Shown here one piece after another: positions 15,580 to 24,016 of a stretch of 37,139 nt of DNA. The stretch comes from Hymenobacter rubidus. Its GTDB lineage: Bacteria > Bacteroidota > Bacteroidia > Cytophagales > Hymenobacteraceae. The position numbers and the translations under genes were made by a program. The notes beneath the pieces were generated by a model that did not search any database, was not told the DNA's origin, and saw nothing but the letters and a program-made list of their open reading frames with translations. Within the stretch, counting starts at the first letter, position 1; each line of letters starts with the position of its first letter. Where the stretch lies: contig NZ_JAERQF010000047.1 of NCBI RefSeq assembly GCF_016734815.1, positions 1 to 37,139 on the forward strand, in the 5' to 3' direction.

Positions 15580-16086
15580 ATGTTCAAGAACCCCGACAAA
15601 GCCCCTAAGCAATACACGCCCGGCGAGGCGCTGCAAAAAATTGCCGCCTTCTGCGCCTACCAGGAGCGCACCCAAAAGGAGGTGGAGCAGAAGCTAAAAT
15701 CCTACGGCCTTGACGAAGACGAAGCCGGCGAAATCATCATCCGCCTAAGCCGCGAAAAGCTGCTGGACGAGGAACGGTTTGCCCAGGCTTTCGTTCGCGG
15801 CCACTACCGCCATAAGAAGTGGGGCCGCCGCCGCATCGTGCAGGAGCTCAAGCAGAAAGGCATCAGCGAGTACTGCATCAAATCGGGCCTGAAGGAAATC
15901 GACGGCGAAGAATACTACCAGAACTTGGTCGACATTGCCGAGAAAAAAGACCGCCAGGAAAAGGAGAAAAACCCGCGCGTGCGCCGCATGAAAATCGCAC
16001 AGTACCTGACCGGCAAGGGCTACGAGCAAGACTTAATCAAAATAGCTCTCGATGATTTGGGCAAAGCGCCGGAGGACGACGCTTAA
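15580..16086 (+). CDS. recX: RecX-family regulator of RecA
   Basis: The product is 168 residues from the ATG at 15580; the frame also reaches a TTG at 15571. RecX proteins bind RecA filaments and limit recombinase activity. Three-helix repeats are visible: AAFCAYQERTQKEVEQKL, then IIIRLSREKLLDEERFAQAF with FVRGHYRHKKWGRRRIVQEL, and a third near the C-terminus (IAQYLTGKGYEQDLIKIAL). The length is typical. recA is not in the window. A REP-like palindrome follows the stop by 13 bases and may terminate transcription. Confidence 0.9.
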   Translation: MFKNPDKAPKQYTPGEALQKIAAFCAYQERTQKEVEQKLKSYGLDEDEAGEIIIRLSREKLLDEERFAQAFVRGHYRHKKWGRRRIVQELKQKGISEYCIKSGLKEIDGEEYYQNLVDIAEKKDRQEKEKNPRVRRMKIAQYLTGKGYEQDLIKIALDDLGKAPEDDA

Positions 16087-16099
16087 TCATTTTTGAGCT

Positions 16100-16205
16100 G
16101 AAAAACGGTCATGCAGAGCGCAGCGAGGCATCTTGCTCGCTTCGTTGCGAAAGTCATTGATTAGTGTAGCAAGATGCTTCGCTGCGCTCTGCATGACCGT
16201 TTTTA
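16100..16205. repeat. REP-like inverted repeat, possible bidirectional terminator
   Basis: The arms 16101-16137 and 16168-16205 are reverse complements over about 36 bp with one mismatch (outer edge AAAACGGTCATGCAGAGCGC, then AGCG[A/G]GGCATCTTGCT). The arm carries the core AGATGCTTCG and GCGCTCTGCATGAC shared with the elements at 28110, 31580 and 34515. The A5 and T5 outer edges fit a terminator in both directions between recX and the DUF4230 gene. Confidence 0.9.
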
Positions 16206-16228
16206 TCGTGCGGCTTTTTCTTCTGACG

Positions 16229-16864
16229 CTACTGCTTCGGCCCTACTTTTGGCATCGCCAGCTGCTGTCCCAACACCACGCGGCGGCCGGTGAGGGTGCG
16301 CAGCATGGGCAGCAGAATCTGCTCGGCGTTGCGCTGGGTTTCGGCCAGGATGCCCGATTGCAGGGCGGCGTTGCGCACCTGCGTCTCGGCGTATTTGTAG
16401 CCCTGGTCCACCAGGTCGGCATCCTGAAAAAACCCGTTTTCGGTGCTGAATACGCGACTTTGGTCGTGCTTCACCTGGAAAGAGCATAGCTCCGGCGCGG
16501 GCAGGAACACGCGCACCAGCGTGTCGCCTTCAAACACGACATCCTGCGGGCGAATCTTGCGCAGGTCGAGGCAGCCCACGGCTTCGCCGCCCACCACGAG
16601 GGCCACTTTGGCATCGGGCAGCAGCGGGTAGCGGCTGGCCCGGCGGTACTCCACCACGTCCTTGAAGCGGTAACGCACCAGTTCCAGCCTGCCGAGGGCT
16701 TCGACCTGCGTGAGGACGGTGTTGTGCGTGACGGTGACTTTGGGCTCGGTGTTCAGCGGGTTGAGGTCGGCGAGCGTAGAGCCTACTTTTTTCCAGAGAA
16801 ACCACCCCAGGCCAATCAAAAACAACAGCGGCAACAGGCGGCGAACGAGGCGGATTAAATTCAT
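16229..16864 (-). CDS. DUF4230-family membrane-anchored protein
   Basis: The product is 211 residues from the ATG at 16864 (MNLIRLVRRLLPLLFLIGLG), which gives one N-terminal membrane helix with positive residues before it. The rest is a soluble domain with the DUF4230 pattern: THNTVLTQVEALGRLELVRYRF, DAKVALVVGGEAVGCLDL, then VRVFLPAPEL and a helical C-terminus. The family is widespread and its function unknown. Upstream in-frame sequence to 16927 overlaps an inverted repeat and is not credible as coding. Confidence 0.85.
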   Translation of the reverse strand: MNLIRLVRRLLPLLFLIGLGWFLWKKVGSTLADLNPLNTEPKVTVTHNTVLTQVEALGRLELVRYRFKDVVEYRRASRYPLLPDAKVALVVGGEAVGCLDLRKIRPQDVVFEGDTLVRVFLPAPELCSFQVKHDQSRVFSTENGFFQDADLVDQGYKYAETQVRNAALQSGILAETQRNAEQILLPMLRTLTGRRVVLGQQLAMPKVGPKQ

Positions 16865-16891
16865 AGAGGATAAATACGTAGCGCAGCCTGG

Positions 16892-16980
16892 GAAGTAGCG
16901 CGAACTTTGTCGTTCGCGCCCCAGCACGGTAGTCGTTGAAACGGCGCGAGGACGCGAACGACAAAGTTCGCGCTACTTCT
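16892..16980. repeat. Perfect inverted repeat in a divergent promoter region
   Basis: The arms 16892-16918 and 16954-16980 are identical reverse complements over 27 bp (GAAGTAGCGCGAACTTTGTC then GTTCGCG), with a spacer of about 35 bases. This arm sequence is unlike the REP core elements. It fills almost the whole space between the divergent DUF4230 and glycosyltransferase-like genes, so any promoter must lie in or beside it. Confidence 0.9.
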
Positions 16981-16993
16981 AGGCCCGCCATCC

Positions 16994-18211
16994 ATGCTTC
17001 TTCCCTCCCCCATCCGCTTGCTGGCTCTGCGCCTGTGGCCGCACCATCGGGCGCTACTGGCGGGGCTGTGGGTGCTGGTGCAGCTGCTGTACCTGGGCAA
17101 ATTTCACGGCCCGCACTTCGCCAACGACAGCGCCCGCTACCTGCAATACGCCACCAACATTGCCGAGCGGGGCTATTTCGAGCCCGGCCACAACCTGCGC
17201 TACGTGCTTTATCCGCTGTTCCAGAGCCTCTGGCTGCGGCTGGGCCTGGGCTGGTGGGGCATTGTGATGGGCCAGATGACTGTTTCGGCGCTGGCCACGC
17301 GGGCTATTTACCAAGGCACGCAGCGGCTGGCCAATGGCGCAGACGGCGCGGCGGCGCTGGCCACGCTGGCCTTCATTGCCTGGCCCGACATCCAGCAGTT
17401 CAATGTTTTCTTACTCACGGAGTCGCTGTTTATCAGCTTAGTGGCTTTGTCGTTCGAAGCCTTTACTCGAATTCGCCTTGGCCGGCCGCGAGATTGGGCG
17501 TGGCTGCTCTTGGCCCTTGCCCTCGCCGCTCTGGCCCGGCCCAATGGCTTCATGGTAGCCCTGGCCGCCGGGTTGGCCGGCTTCGATGCCCTGCGCCGGG
17601 CCCGCGACCGCCGGCCCTGGCGGACCGCCCTGCTCCTGCTGGTGCTGCTGTCGCCGCTGCTGTGGGCGGGCCTCAACCACCAGCTGGCCACATATTATCT
17701 GATGGACACCTACCAGCGCGGCGAGCTGATTTTCCGCTACCAGCTGTGGGCCGTGCACCAGACTGCGCCGCTCAATATGCCACCGGCCGGCACCGGCCCG
17801 GTGGCGCGGGTGCTCTACTTTGGGGTGCATAACCCCGCTTACCTGGGCCGGCTGATGCTGGGCAAACTGTTCGTGTTTGTGAGTTACCTCAAGCCACACT
17901 ATTCGCTGGCGCACCGCGTGGTGGGCGTAATGGTGCTATGGCCGGCCTATTGGCTGGCCGCGCGAGCTACCCGGCGGACGGGCATCTGGCGGCCGGCGCG
18001 GGTGTTTCTGGCAGCGGTTTTCCTGCTCCAAACGGCCATCATCATGCTCACGGTTGATGACTGGGACGTGCGGTTTCTGGCACCGGTGCTGCCCGTGGTA
18101 TTCGTGCTGGCATCGCTGGAACTAGCCGCTCGCTGGCCCCAGGTGGCTAGCCCAAAGGTCCGAACCGGGCTTCCCACCCCGCCCAGGCCTGGAGGCCGCC
18201 GGTATGGATAG
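16994..18211 (+). CDS. Polytopic membrane protein, glycosyltransferase family 39-like
   Basis: The 405-residue product has about nine or ten membrane helices. After the first helix comes a periplasmic loop with NDSARYLQYA, where an acidic residue is typical of the GT-C fold (PMT/ArnT-like, polyprenyl-phosphate-sugar donor). LLTESLFI in the middle of the protein also fits this class. A GT-C role in transferring a sugar to an envelope acceptor is likely but the donor and acceptor are unknown. The last 21 codons overlap the convergent PLP-enzyme gene by 65 bases, and the resulting tail is Pro/Gly/Arg-rich and probably unstructured. Confidence 0.75.
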   Translation: MLLPSPIRLLALRLWPHHRALLAGLWVLVQLLYLGKFHGPHFANDSARYLQYATNIAERGYFEPGHNLRYVLYPLFQSLWLRLGLGWWGIVMGQMTVSALATRAIYQGTQRLANGADGAAALATLAFIAWPDIQQFNVFLLTESLFISLVALSFEAFTRIRLGRPRDWAWLLLALALAALARPNGFMVALAAGLAGFDALRRARDRRPWRTALLLLVLLSPLLWAGLNHQLATYYLMDTYQRGELIFRYQLWAVHQTAPLNMPPAGTGPVARVLYFGVHNPAYLGRLMLGKLFVFVSYLKPHYSLAHRVVGVMVLWPAYWLAARATRRTGIWRPARVFLAAVFLLQTAIIMLTVDDWDVRFLAPVLPVVFVLASLELAARWPQVASPKVRTGLPTPPRPGGRRYG

Positions 18212-19070
18212 CCACCACCGTGCTGCCCTGCTTGAAGTAGCCCTGCCGAATGAGGTCCAGCACGCCAAACAGCAGCTTGCCGGTATAGATAGGGTCGAGC
18301 AATATCCCGTGTCGCTCCCGGAATTGTCGAATAAACACCATCAACTCAGTCGAGTAGTTGGCATATCCTCCAAAGTGGTAGTCGGTCTGCACCGAGTAGT
18401 TAGCATACGCCTGGCCCGTGGCGGCCTGGGTCAGTGCATCCACTTCGGCGCGCAGGAAGCTGCCGTTTTTCAGCGCGGCCACGCCCACGGCGTGCTGCTG
18501 CCCGGCCAGGCCCGTGAGCAGGCCGGCCAACGTGCCGCCCGTGCCCACGGCCACGGCCAGCGCATCAAAAGGCGTATGTTGGCGGATTTCGGCCACCAGC
18601 TCGGCACAACCGGGCAGGGCCAGCGCATTGGTACCGCCCTCGGGCAGCACATAGGCCGGGCCGAAGCGGGCGAGTTGCTCCGCCACGAAATCGGCTTCGT
18701 TGCGGCGGCGATAGCTGCTGCGGTCAAGGTAATGCAGGGCCATGCCGTCGGCGGCGGCTTGGGCCAGGGTGGGGTTGAGCGGAGCCTCCGCGGCGGGGGC
18801 ATCTCCCCGAATCAGGCCAATGGTTTCGAAGCCGAATAGCCGGCCGGCGGTGGCTACGGCGGCAATGTGGTTGGAGTAAGCGCCGCCAAAAGTCAGGAGC
18901 GTGTCGTGCCCTTGCTGGCGGGCAGCGGCAAGGTTGTATTTGAGCTTGCGGGCCTTGTTGCCGGGCAGTTTGGGGTTCAGTAGGTCGTCGCGCCAGAGCA
19001 GCAGACGCACACCGTGAGCGGCGGCCACGGGCTCGTCCAGCTCCTGCAAAAAGGCGTTTAGGTAGCGCAT
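18147..19070 (-). CDS. ACC deaminase / D-cysteine desulfhydrase-family PLP enzyme
   Basis: The 307-residue product belongs to the fold-type II PLP family that includes 1-aminocyclopropane-1-carboxylate deaminase and D-cysteine desulfhydrase. The PLP lysine is Lys39 in PGNKARKLKYNL. FGGAYSNHIAAVA follows, with the family's serine region, and VAVGTGGTLAGLL is the phosphate-binding loop. The C-terminal AIHTGGLQAW is also typical. From sequence alone I cannot choose between deaminase and desulfhydrase activity; desulfhydrase is common in bacteria without ethylene links. The 3' end overlaps the convergent GT-like gene. Confidence 0.88.
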   Translation of the reverse strand: MRYLNAFLQELDEPVAAAHGVRLLLWRDDLLNPKLPGNKARKLKYNLAAARQQGHDTLLTFGGAYSNHIAAVATAGRLFGFETIGLIRGDAPAAEAPLNPTLAQAAADGMALHYLDRSSYRRRNEADFVAEQLARFGPAYVLPEGGTNALALPGCAELVAEIRQHTPFDALAVAVGTGGTLAGLLTGLAGQQHAVGVAALKNGSFLRAEVDALTQAATGQAYANYSVQTDYHFGGYANYSTELMVFIRQFRERHGILLDPIYTGKLLFGVLDLIRQGYFKQGSTVVAIHTGGLQAWAGWEARFGPLG

Positions 19071-19085
19071 GAGGAAGACGGTTTG

Positions 19086-19168
19086 AAAAAACGAGTACCC
19101 CGAAATTTCATTTCGGCCCGCGCGAACGACTTGTTCAACGGCCGAAATGAAATTACCGGGGTACTCGG
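19086..19168 (-). repeat. Inverted repeat acting as probable terminator of the YfhO gene
   Basis: The arms 19092-19117 and 19141-19168 pair (CGAGTACCCCG, then TTTCATTTCGGC) with one 2-base indel. The centre contains GAAC/GTTC. On the minus strand the hairpin lies 20 bases past the YfhO stop and is followed by TTTTTT (complement of 19086-19091). The arms differ from the REP core family. Confidence 0.85.
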
Positions 19169-19188
19169 TCTGTTTGCGCCAACTGCTT

Positions 19189-21741
19189 CTACGCCAGCGT
19201 AACCGGGGCCACTACCGCGTCCTCGGTCGGCTTGCGGCGCACGGCGTACACCACCGCGCCTACCAGCACCAGCAGCAGCACAATACTAGCCGCGAGCGAA
19301 ACGCCATTGCCCACAGCGTAGGCTTTGGGCTCGAATTTGAAGTCGATGGTATGCGAGCCGGCCGGCACCGGCAGAGCGCGCAGCACGTAGTCGGCCCGCA
19401 GGTGCGGCACCGGCTTACCGTCGATGTAGGCCTGCCAGCCGTCGGCATAATAGATTTCGGAGAACACCACCAAGCCGTCGTGGGGGGCATTGTAGCGGTA
19501 CTTCAGCTCATCGGGGCTGTAGTTGGTGAGGGCGATGCTGGCCCCGGTCATGTCGTAGGTCGCGGCTTTTTGCTGCGGAAACTTGCTGGCATCCACCACG
19601 GCCACGGTGGCGGGGTTCAGGGTGTTGAGGGCGGCCATCTCGGCATCGGGGTTGGCCACGGTTTTCACTTCGCCCACAAACCAGGCGTTTCCCAGCGCGC
19701 CGGGGTTGCGCTGCACCGGCTGCTTGGCATCGCCGGTGATGAGGTAGCGCGTATTCAGCATGTTGATAACCTGCTGATTGTTATTGGAAATCTGCCGCTC
19801 AATCAAGTCCTGGTAGCGCCGCAGCTTGGCCCCGTGGTAGCCGCCGATGCTCTTGTGGAAGTACGAAGTCTGGGCTTCGTTGAATGGGTTGGCCAGGTTC
19901 AGAACGCGGTAGTCCAGGTCTTTGTCCTGCAAAATCAGCTGGTCGGCCGGGGTAGGTTGAAACGCCTCGGCAATGGTTTCGCGCTGGAAGTGCTGGTCGC
20001 CGAGGTAGCGCTTGTCCACGCCCCACAAATCCACCAGTACCAGCAGCACCATCATGGCCGCCGCCGGCACCACTTTCAACTGGCCTCTCAAGTGGAAATA
20101 CAGCACGCCCAGCGCCGCGCCAATGAACAGCAGTCCGCGCCATACGTCGTTGCGCAACAGGTCGGCGCGGTCGGCGCGCAGAGCGCCCAGCAGCTGCGGC
20201 GTGAAGCCCTGCTTGGTCAGCTCGCCATCAACCGGCGCGGCAAAATCGAAGCTGAAGCTGGCCAGGTAGGCCAGCACGCAAAGGCCGGCCGCAATAGCGC
20301 CGGCGTACAGCACCTTGGGCAGCAGCGCCACAGCATCGGCCGAAAGCGGGGCTTTGGTACCGGGCAGCACCGGCGCAGCGGGCACAATGGCGCGGGGCCG
20401 CAGTACCCGACTCAGCGCCAGCGCCCCCAGAATGGGAATGGCCAGCTGCGCGATTACTAAGGCCATGCTCACGGCCCGGAACTTGTTGTAACCCGGCAGC
20501 AGGTCGAAAATCAGGTAGTTGAACGTTTCAAAGTTTTTACCCCAGGCCAGCAGGACCGACAAAATAGTGCCCGCCAGCAGCCAGTAGCGCGTGCGCTTCT
20601 CCACCACAAACAGGCCCAGAATAAACAGGAAGCACACCACCGCGCCCATGTACACCGGCCCGGCCGTGTAGCTCTGCTGGCCCCAGTAAGTGGGCATGGC
20701 GGCCAGCATGTTAGGGTCGGCGCCCATCGAACTGAGTTGGCGGCCCAGGTTTGAGTCGAGGCCCAACGGCATGGAGCTGGCGCCCCCGTAGAAGTTGGGA
20801 ATCAGGAGGGTAATGGTTTCGCCCACGCCATAGCTGTACTGGAAAGCATAGTCGCGGTCCACGCCCGAGCCTTCGTCTTCCGACTTGGCCGCCGGGGCCT
20901 GACCGGGAGCCATCGGCGCCGGCGTCTTCAGCTCGCTGGGGCCGCGGTTGCTGTATTTGCTGTACTCGGCCGTGGTGTAGAGGCGGCCAAAACTCACGCC
21001 CACCGCCAGCGCGGCGCCCAGGCCCAGTAGCGCCGTCCGCTTCAGGAACTCCGGCAGCCGGCCATTGCGGGCCGCCGACACTAGCTCGATAATGCCGAAA
21101 ATGGCGACCAGCAGCAGCAGGTAATAGGTAATCTGGAGGTGGTTGACGTGAATATTCAAGGTGAGGCCCACGGCAAACAGCGCCGCACCCAGCCACTTAT
21201 CGCGGCGATACGTCACGAGCAGGCCGCCCAGCACCAGCGGCGCGTAGGCCAAGGCCAGGCTCTTGGTGTTGTGGCCGGCGGCCAGAATGGCGAGGTTATA
21301 GCTCGAAAAGCCCAGGGCTACGGCGCCCGCCACCGCAATCAGCGGCCGCACGCCCAGCGCCACCAGCAGAATATAGCCGCAGAGCAGCGCCAGAAACAGG
21401 TTGGCCACCACGGCTGGCAGGCCCAGTGTCAGGGCTTTCTGCAAATACACCGACCAGTCGCCCGGAAAGTGCAGGCTGATGAGGTAGGTCGGCATGCCCG
21501 AAAACATGGAATTGGTCCACAGGGCCTCGCGGCCCATGGCCTTAGCATACTCCTGGGCCTCGTGCGCGCCGCCCTGAAACTGCGTGATGTCGTGCTGGGC
21601 CAGGGTTTTGCCATCGAACATGATGGGCGAGAAATACACGCAGGCCAGCACCACAAAAAACAACACGGCCAGCACGTGCGGCAAAGCCCGCTGCCACCAC
21701 GGCGCGGACGAAACAGAAGGAGCAGAAGCAACAGCAGCCAT
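19189..21741 (-). CDS. YfhO-family polytopic membrane protein
   Basis: The product is 850 residues from the ATG at 21741 (MAAVASAPS); the frame extends to 21801 without support. It has an N-terminal helix, then a large periplasmic loop (DGKTLAQHDITQFQGGAHEA), about 12-14 membrane helices and a soluble C-terminal domain with GWQAYIDGKPVP and a final helix. This is the YfhO architecture. In Firmicutes YfhO-type proteins glycosylate lipoteichoic acid through polyprenyl-phosphate sugars; in Bacteroidota the substrate is not known. It may form a minus-strand unit with the small genes upstream. Confidence 0.88.
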   Translation of the reverse strand: MAAVASAPSVSSAPWWQRALPHVLAVLFFVVLACVYFSPIMFDGKTLAQHDITQFQGGAHEAQEYAKAMGREALWTNSMFSGMPTYLISLHFPGDWSVYLQKALTLGLPAVVANLFLALLCGYILLVALGVRPLIAVAGAVALGFSSYNLAILAAGHNTKSLALAYAPLVLGGLLVTYRRDKWLGAALFAVGLTLNIHVNHLQITYYLLLLVAIFGIIELVSAARNGRLPEFLKRTALLGLGAALAVGVSFGRLYTTAEYSKYSNRGPSELKTPAPMAPGQAPAAKSEDEGSGVDRDYAFQYSYGVGETITLLIPNFYGGASSMPLGLDSNLGRQLSSMGADPNMLAAMPTYWGQQSYTAGPVYMGAVVCFLFILGLFVVEKRTRYWLLAGTILSVLLAWGKNFETFNYLIFDLLPGYNKFRAVSMALVIAQLAIPILGALALSRVLRPRAIVPAAPVLPGTKAPLSADAVALLPKVLYAGAIAAGLCVLAYLASFSFDFAAPVDGELTKQGFTPQLLGALRADRADLLRNDVWRGLLFIGAALGVLYFHLRGQLKVVPAAAMMVLLVLVDLWGVDKRYLGDQHFQRETIAEAFQPTPADQLILQDKDLDYRVLNLANPFNEAQTSYFHKSIGGYHGAKLRRYQDLIERQISNNNQQVINMLNTRYLITGDAKQPVQRNPGALGNAWFVGEVKTVANPDAEMAALNTLNPATVAVVDASKFPQQKAATYDMTGASIALTNYSPDELKYRYNAPHDGLVVFSEIYYADGWQAYIDGKPVPHLRADYVLRALPVPAGSHTIDFKFEPKAYAVGNGVSLAASIVLLLVLVGAVVYAVRRKPTEDAVVAPVTLA

Positions 21742-21784
21742 CAGGGCAATTTTGGGGAAAATGAAAACGTGCCCGAAGGTACAG

Positions 21785-21922
21785 CGCGCAAAGTCTCGCA
21801 AAGGAAAAAACGAAGTCTCGCCAAGGGAAAAAAGGGTTTGCAGGGCATGCCGTTAAGCCAGGCACTACTAAACACCTTCCTCCTTTGCGAAACTTCGCTT
21901 TTCACTTTGCGACACCTTGCGC
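21785..21922. repeat. Imperfect long inverted repeat
   Basis: The arms 21785-21827 and 21880-21922 are reverse complements over about 42 bp at roughly 80% (GCGCAAAGTCTCGCAAAGGA on the left). The sequence is a third type, unlike the REP core. It lies between the YfhO gene and the DUF4834-like gene, both on the minus strand. A short stretch at 37069-37093 resembles part of it. Confidence 0.75.
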
Positions 21923-21924
21923 AC

Positions 21925-22194
21925 CTACTTTATCTCTTCAAAATCAACGTATTCACCACCCGTAAAGCCATGCTGCTTACCGGGCTTCTCCGCCGTGGGG
22001 GGCACGTAGTCCACGTGTACCTCGCCGGGCCGGTTGGCGGCCGTGCCCCTGCCGGGCGCGGCCTGGGGCGGCACGACAAAGCCCCCATTTTGCATCTGCT
22101 TGCGCACAAAGCCGGTCAGCGCCAGCCGCAGCACAATAGGAAGCAGGTAGCGAACCGCGAAAAAAATCAGAATGAAAATGAGCCAGAATTTCAT
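21925..22194 (-). CDS. Small DUF4834-like membrane protein
   Basis: The 89-residue product has one N-terminal membrane segment (WLIFILIFFAVRYLLPIVL) followed by a basic, Gly/Pro-rich cytoplasmic tail ending GEYVDFEEIK. That tail (conserved YVDFEE) is typical of the short DUF4834 proteins of Bacteroidota, whose role is unknown. It ends right beside the inverted repeat. Confidence 0.75.
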   Translation of the reverse strand: MKFWLIFILIFFAVRYLLPIVLRLALTGFVRKQMQNGGFVVPPQAAPGRGTAANRPGEVHVDYVPPTAEKPGKQHGFTGGEYVDFEEIK

Positions 22195-22288
22195 AGAATC
22201 AGAAACGTAAACGCCGCCACAAAGTACGGTCAGCGCCTGCTGACGCCCGAACGGCTACTTTGCTTTAGGCCCAACATTGCCCGCGCGG

Positions 22289-22726
22289 CTATCGTTTCCG
22301 CAGGGCGCGGGCCACAGTACCGGCCACCAGCCCGCCGGCCGTGTACCAAGCCACCGTCATGAGCTTGGTTTGGGGCGTGCGGCCGCTGGGGGCCTCGCCC
22401 AGGCCCAATGGGCCGGGCAGCACCACCCCGCCCACTCCAGCGGCCAGCCCAAGCAGTAAGCCCCGGCGCAGGGCATGGCGCCCGCTACCAACCAAACTGT
22501 AGTACAGGCCGTTGCTAACGATGTCGCCAACCATGGTCAGGCCAAACAGCGTGCTGCCGTCAGGCTGCGGCGCCTCAGCTTGGTTGAACAACTTGCGCAG
22601 GCCGCGCATGCCCAGCACGTCCATGCGGGGAGCATCGGCGGGGCGCAGATGGCGAATGGTTTCGTGCAGGGCGGTGAGGGCTACGGCGCCGGCCAAGCCG
22701 GCCGTAAGGGAGTGAAGGGGTTTCAT
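22289..22726 (-). CDS. Hypothetical small membrane protein
   Basis: The 145-residue product has hydrophobic stretches at residues 6-20, 82-108 and 124-140, with Gly/Ala-rich helices. I do not recognise a family. It contains no catalytic-looking motif. It lies 94 bases upstream of the DUF4834-like gene on the same strand and diverges from the tRNA gene. The start ATG is at 22726. Confidence 0.7.
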   Translation of the reverse strand: MKPLHSLTAGLAGAVALTALHETIRHLRPADAPRMDVLGMRGLRKLFNQAEAPQPDGSTLFGLTMVGDIVSNGLYYSLVGSGRHALRRGLLLGLAAGVGGVVLPGPLGLGEAPSGRTPQTKLMTVAWYTAGGLVAGTVARALRKR

Positions 22727-22796
22727 GGGAAGGAATTTTATTCCGATTCAAACGCGCCCGCAGCAGCCAGGTTACCAATTTTTTCTAACGCAGCGG

Positions 22797-22828
22797 TTGT
22801 GCGATTTCGCCCAGCTTCCCTATCTTTG
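22797..22828 (+). promoter_or_regulatory. Promoter of tRNA-Thr
   Basis: A TTG at 22797-22799 is followed after 21 bases by TATCTTTG (22821-22828), an exact TAnnTTTG match. It lies 32 bases before the tRNA. This is the best Bacteroidota-type promoter in the window. Confidence 0.75.
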
Positions 22829-22860
22829 CAGCCCCTTCCACAACCGTTGGTCGGGCAAAA

Positions 22861-22936
22861 GCCGATTTAGCTCAGTTGGTAGAGCAGCTCATTCGTAATG
22901 AGCAGGTCGTTGGTTCGAGTCCAATAATCGGCTCCA
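22861..22936 (+). tRNA. tRNA-Thr, anticodon CGT
   Basis: The cloverleaf is complete: acceptor stem GCCGATT/AATCGGC, D stem GCTC/GAGC, anticodon stem GCTCA/TGAGC with loop TTCGTAA, and a T arm with loop TTCGAGT. The anticodon CGT reads ACG (Thr). CCA is encoded at 22934-22936. It closely resembles the E. coli tRNA-Thr(CGU). Confidence 0.97.
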
Positions 22937-22939
22937 GCG

Positions 22940-22992
22940 AAAAACCCGGAAAACGACTTTTCACCTTGTGAAGGTCGTTTTCCGGGTTTTTT
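22940..22992 (+). terminator. Strong terminator after tRNA-Thr
   Basis: An 18-bp stem (AAAAACCCGGAAAACGAC with GTCGTTTTCCGGGTTTTT) starts 4 bases after the CCA end and closes with a run of six T. Confidence 0.9.
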
Positions 22993-23080
22993 GCGTCTGG
23001 GTTTTAACCTCCTTGCTCCTGCGAACCCGAAGAAAGCCCTGCTACTTCTCCCCCTTTCGTGAGATGGCGCGGTGTGGCGG

Positions 23081-23350
23081 ATGCGGGTACTCTTACCGCC
23101 TGCAAACTCGGCTCCCCTGGCCATCATCGAAGACCAAACGCCCATACGGGACATGCTGCACGAGTACTTGGGCGCCCAGCCCGAGTTTGCGTGCGTGCTA
23201 ACGGCGGTGTCGATGGAAGACTTCTTTCGGCAGCTGCCCGCGCTGAGCACCCCGCCGGCGCTGGTGCTGTCTGATATCGGCCTGCCCGGCCGTTCGGGCA
23301 TCGAGGGGACGCCGCTCCTCTTGGTCCCGTCGTGGTGGCCGTGCCGCTGA
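23081..23350 (+). pseudogene. Truncated response-regulator receiver domain
   Basis: The frame holds the start of a REC domain: LAIIEDQTPIRDML with the acidic Glu-Asp pair, then ALVLSDIGLPGRSGIEG with the phospho-accepting Asp. The match stops after GIEGTPLL, near 23312, well before the rest of the receiver and any LuxR/NarL output domain. The frame then runs into unrelated sequence and a stop at 23350. A frame can also start at GTG 23072. A neighbouring frame shows a short protein-like tail (ending LVGLIGH, stop at 23433). This is a deletion remnant. Confidence 0.65.
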
Positions 23351-24016
23351 GCCAGGTGGAGGGGTGCCAACCAAAGGTGACCAATCAGCACACCAACTTC
23401 TCGGCGCCGCTAGTGGGCCTTATTGGCCATTAGGGCGCTGCGGCGTCCGGTAGTATATGGAGCACCTGAGCAGGTCTGTTTGGGTAGCAATTCGACTTTT
23501 GATTCAAGGCTCTTTACATCGCTAGCTGTTGGCACGGATGCCCACCAAAAAATGGCTCGTTAGTCAAGAGATGTCATTGCGGAGAGTGCCACGTCATGAA
23601 CAAGGGGCGGCAAGCTAAGCGCAGCGGGTGCACCGTCAATACACGAATAGTTAAAACGCTTCTCCATTTACCAAAACCATGCACCCGTATCAAATTCATG
23701 CAGCTTGCCGCGCCCTGAAGCCTGCATCAGGTTTTTTATGGCGGCACCAGCTTGCGCGCATGCTTGCCTAATGCTTGGTTCAAGTCCTGGCATTATTCAA
23801 AAACAACTCATCTCAGTGCACCATGCTGGCAAGCCGAAATATACCCACAAGTGGGTATTGCCTGTGGCTAAATCCACGTCCACCTTTGCAACTACTAATT
23901 GTCCTCTTTCAACTGGCTTCTACCCTATCTACCCGGCTTTGCCCCTTGCTTGTAATCCAAGGAGCTAACCGCTCTTAAACCTTTTAACCTGGTCTACCCC
24001 ACCACCTTTTTTCTGC
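23351..24016. other. Decayed AT-richer intergenic region
   Basis: This stretch is less GC-rich than its neighbours, with no credible gene. It holds an imperfect inverted repeat (23604-23715) and the end of the broken response-regulator region. Base composition and broken genes suggest a scar of past insertion and deletion downstream of the tRNA. I see no integrase and no direct repeat of the tRNA 3' end. Confidence 0.5.
23604..23715. repeat. Imperfect inverted repeat
   Basis: GGGGCGGCAAGCT with CGGGTGCA on the left (23604-23632) faces TGCACCCG with AGCTTGCCGCGCCC on the right (23690-23715). The arms are broken by unpaired bases. It could be an insertion-sequence or MITE remnant. Confidence 0.5.

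Noticed and set aside
22867..23391. Long minus-strand open frame of 174 codons across the tRNA and terminator
   Set aside because: Its C-terminal part is the antisense translation of tRNA-Thr (a known artefact), and it runs through the terminator and over the receiver-domain remnant.
23777..23787. GGTTCAAGTCC, which looks like a tRNA T-arm
   Set aside because: The bases around it do not form a T stem, anticodon arm or acceptor stem.
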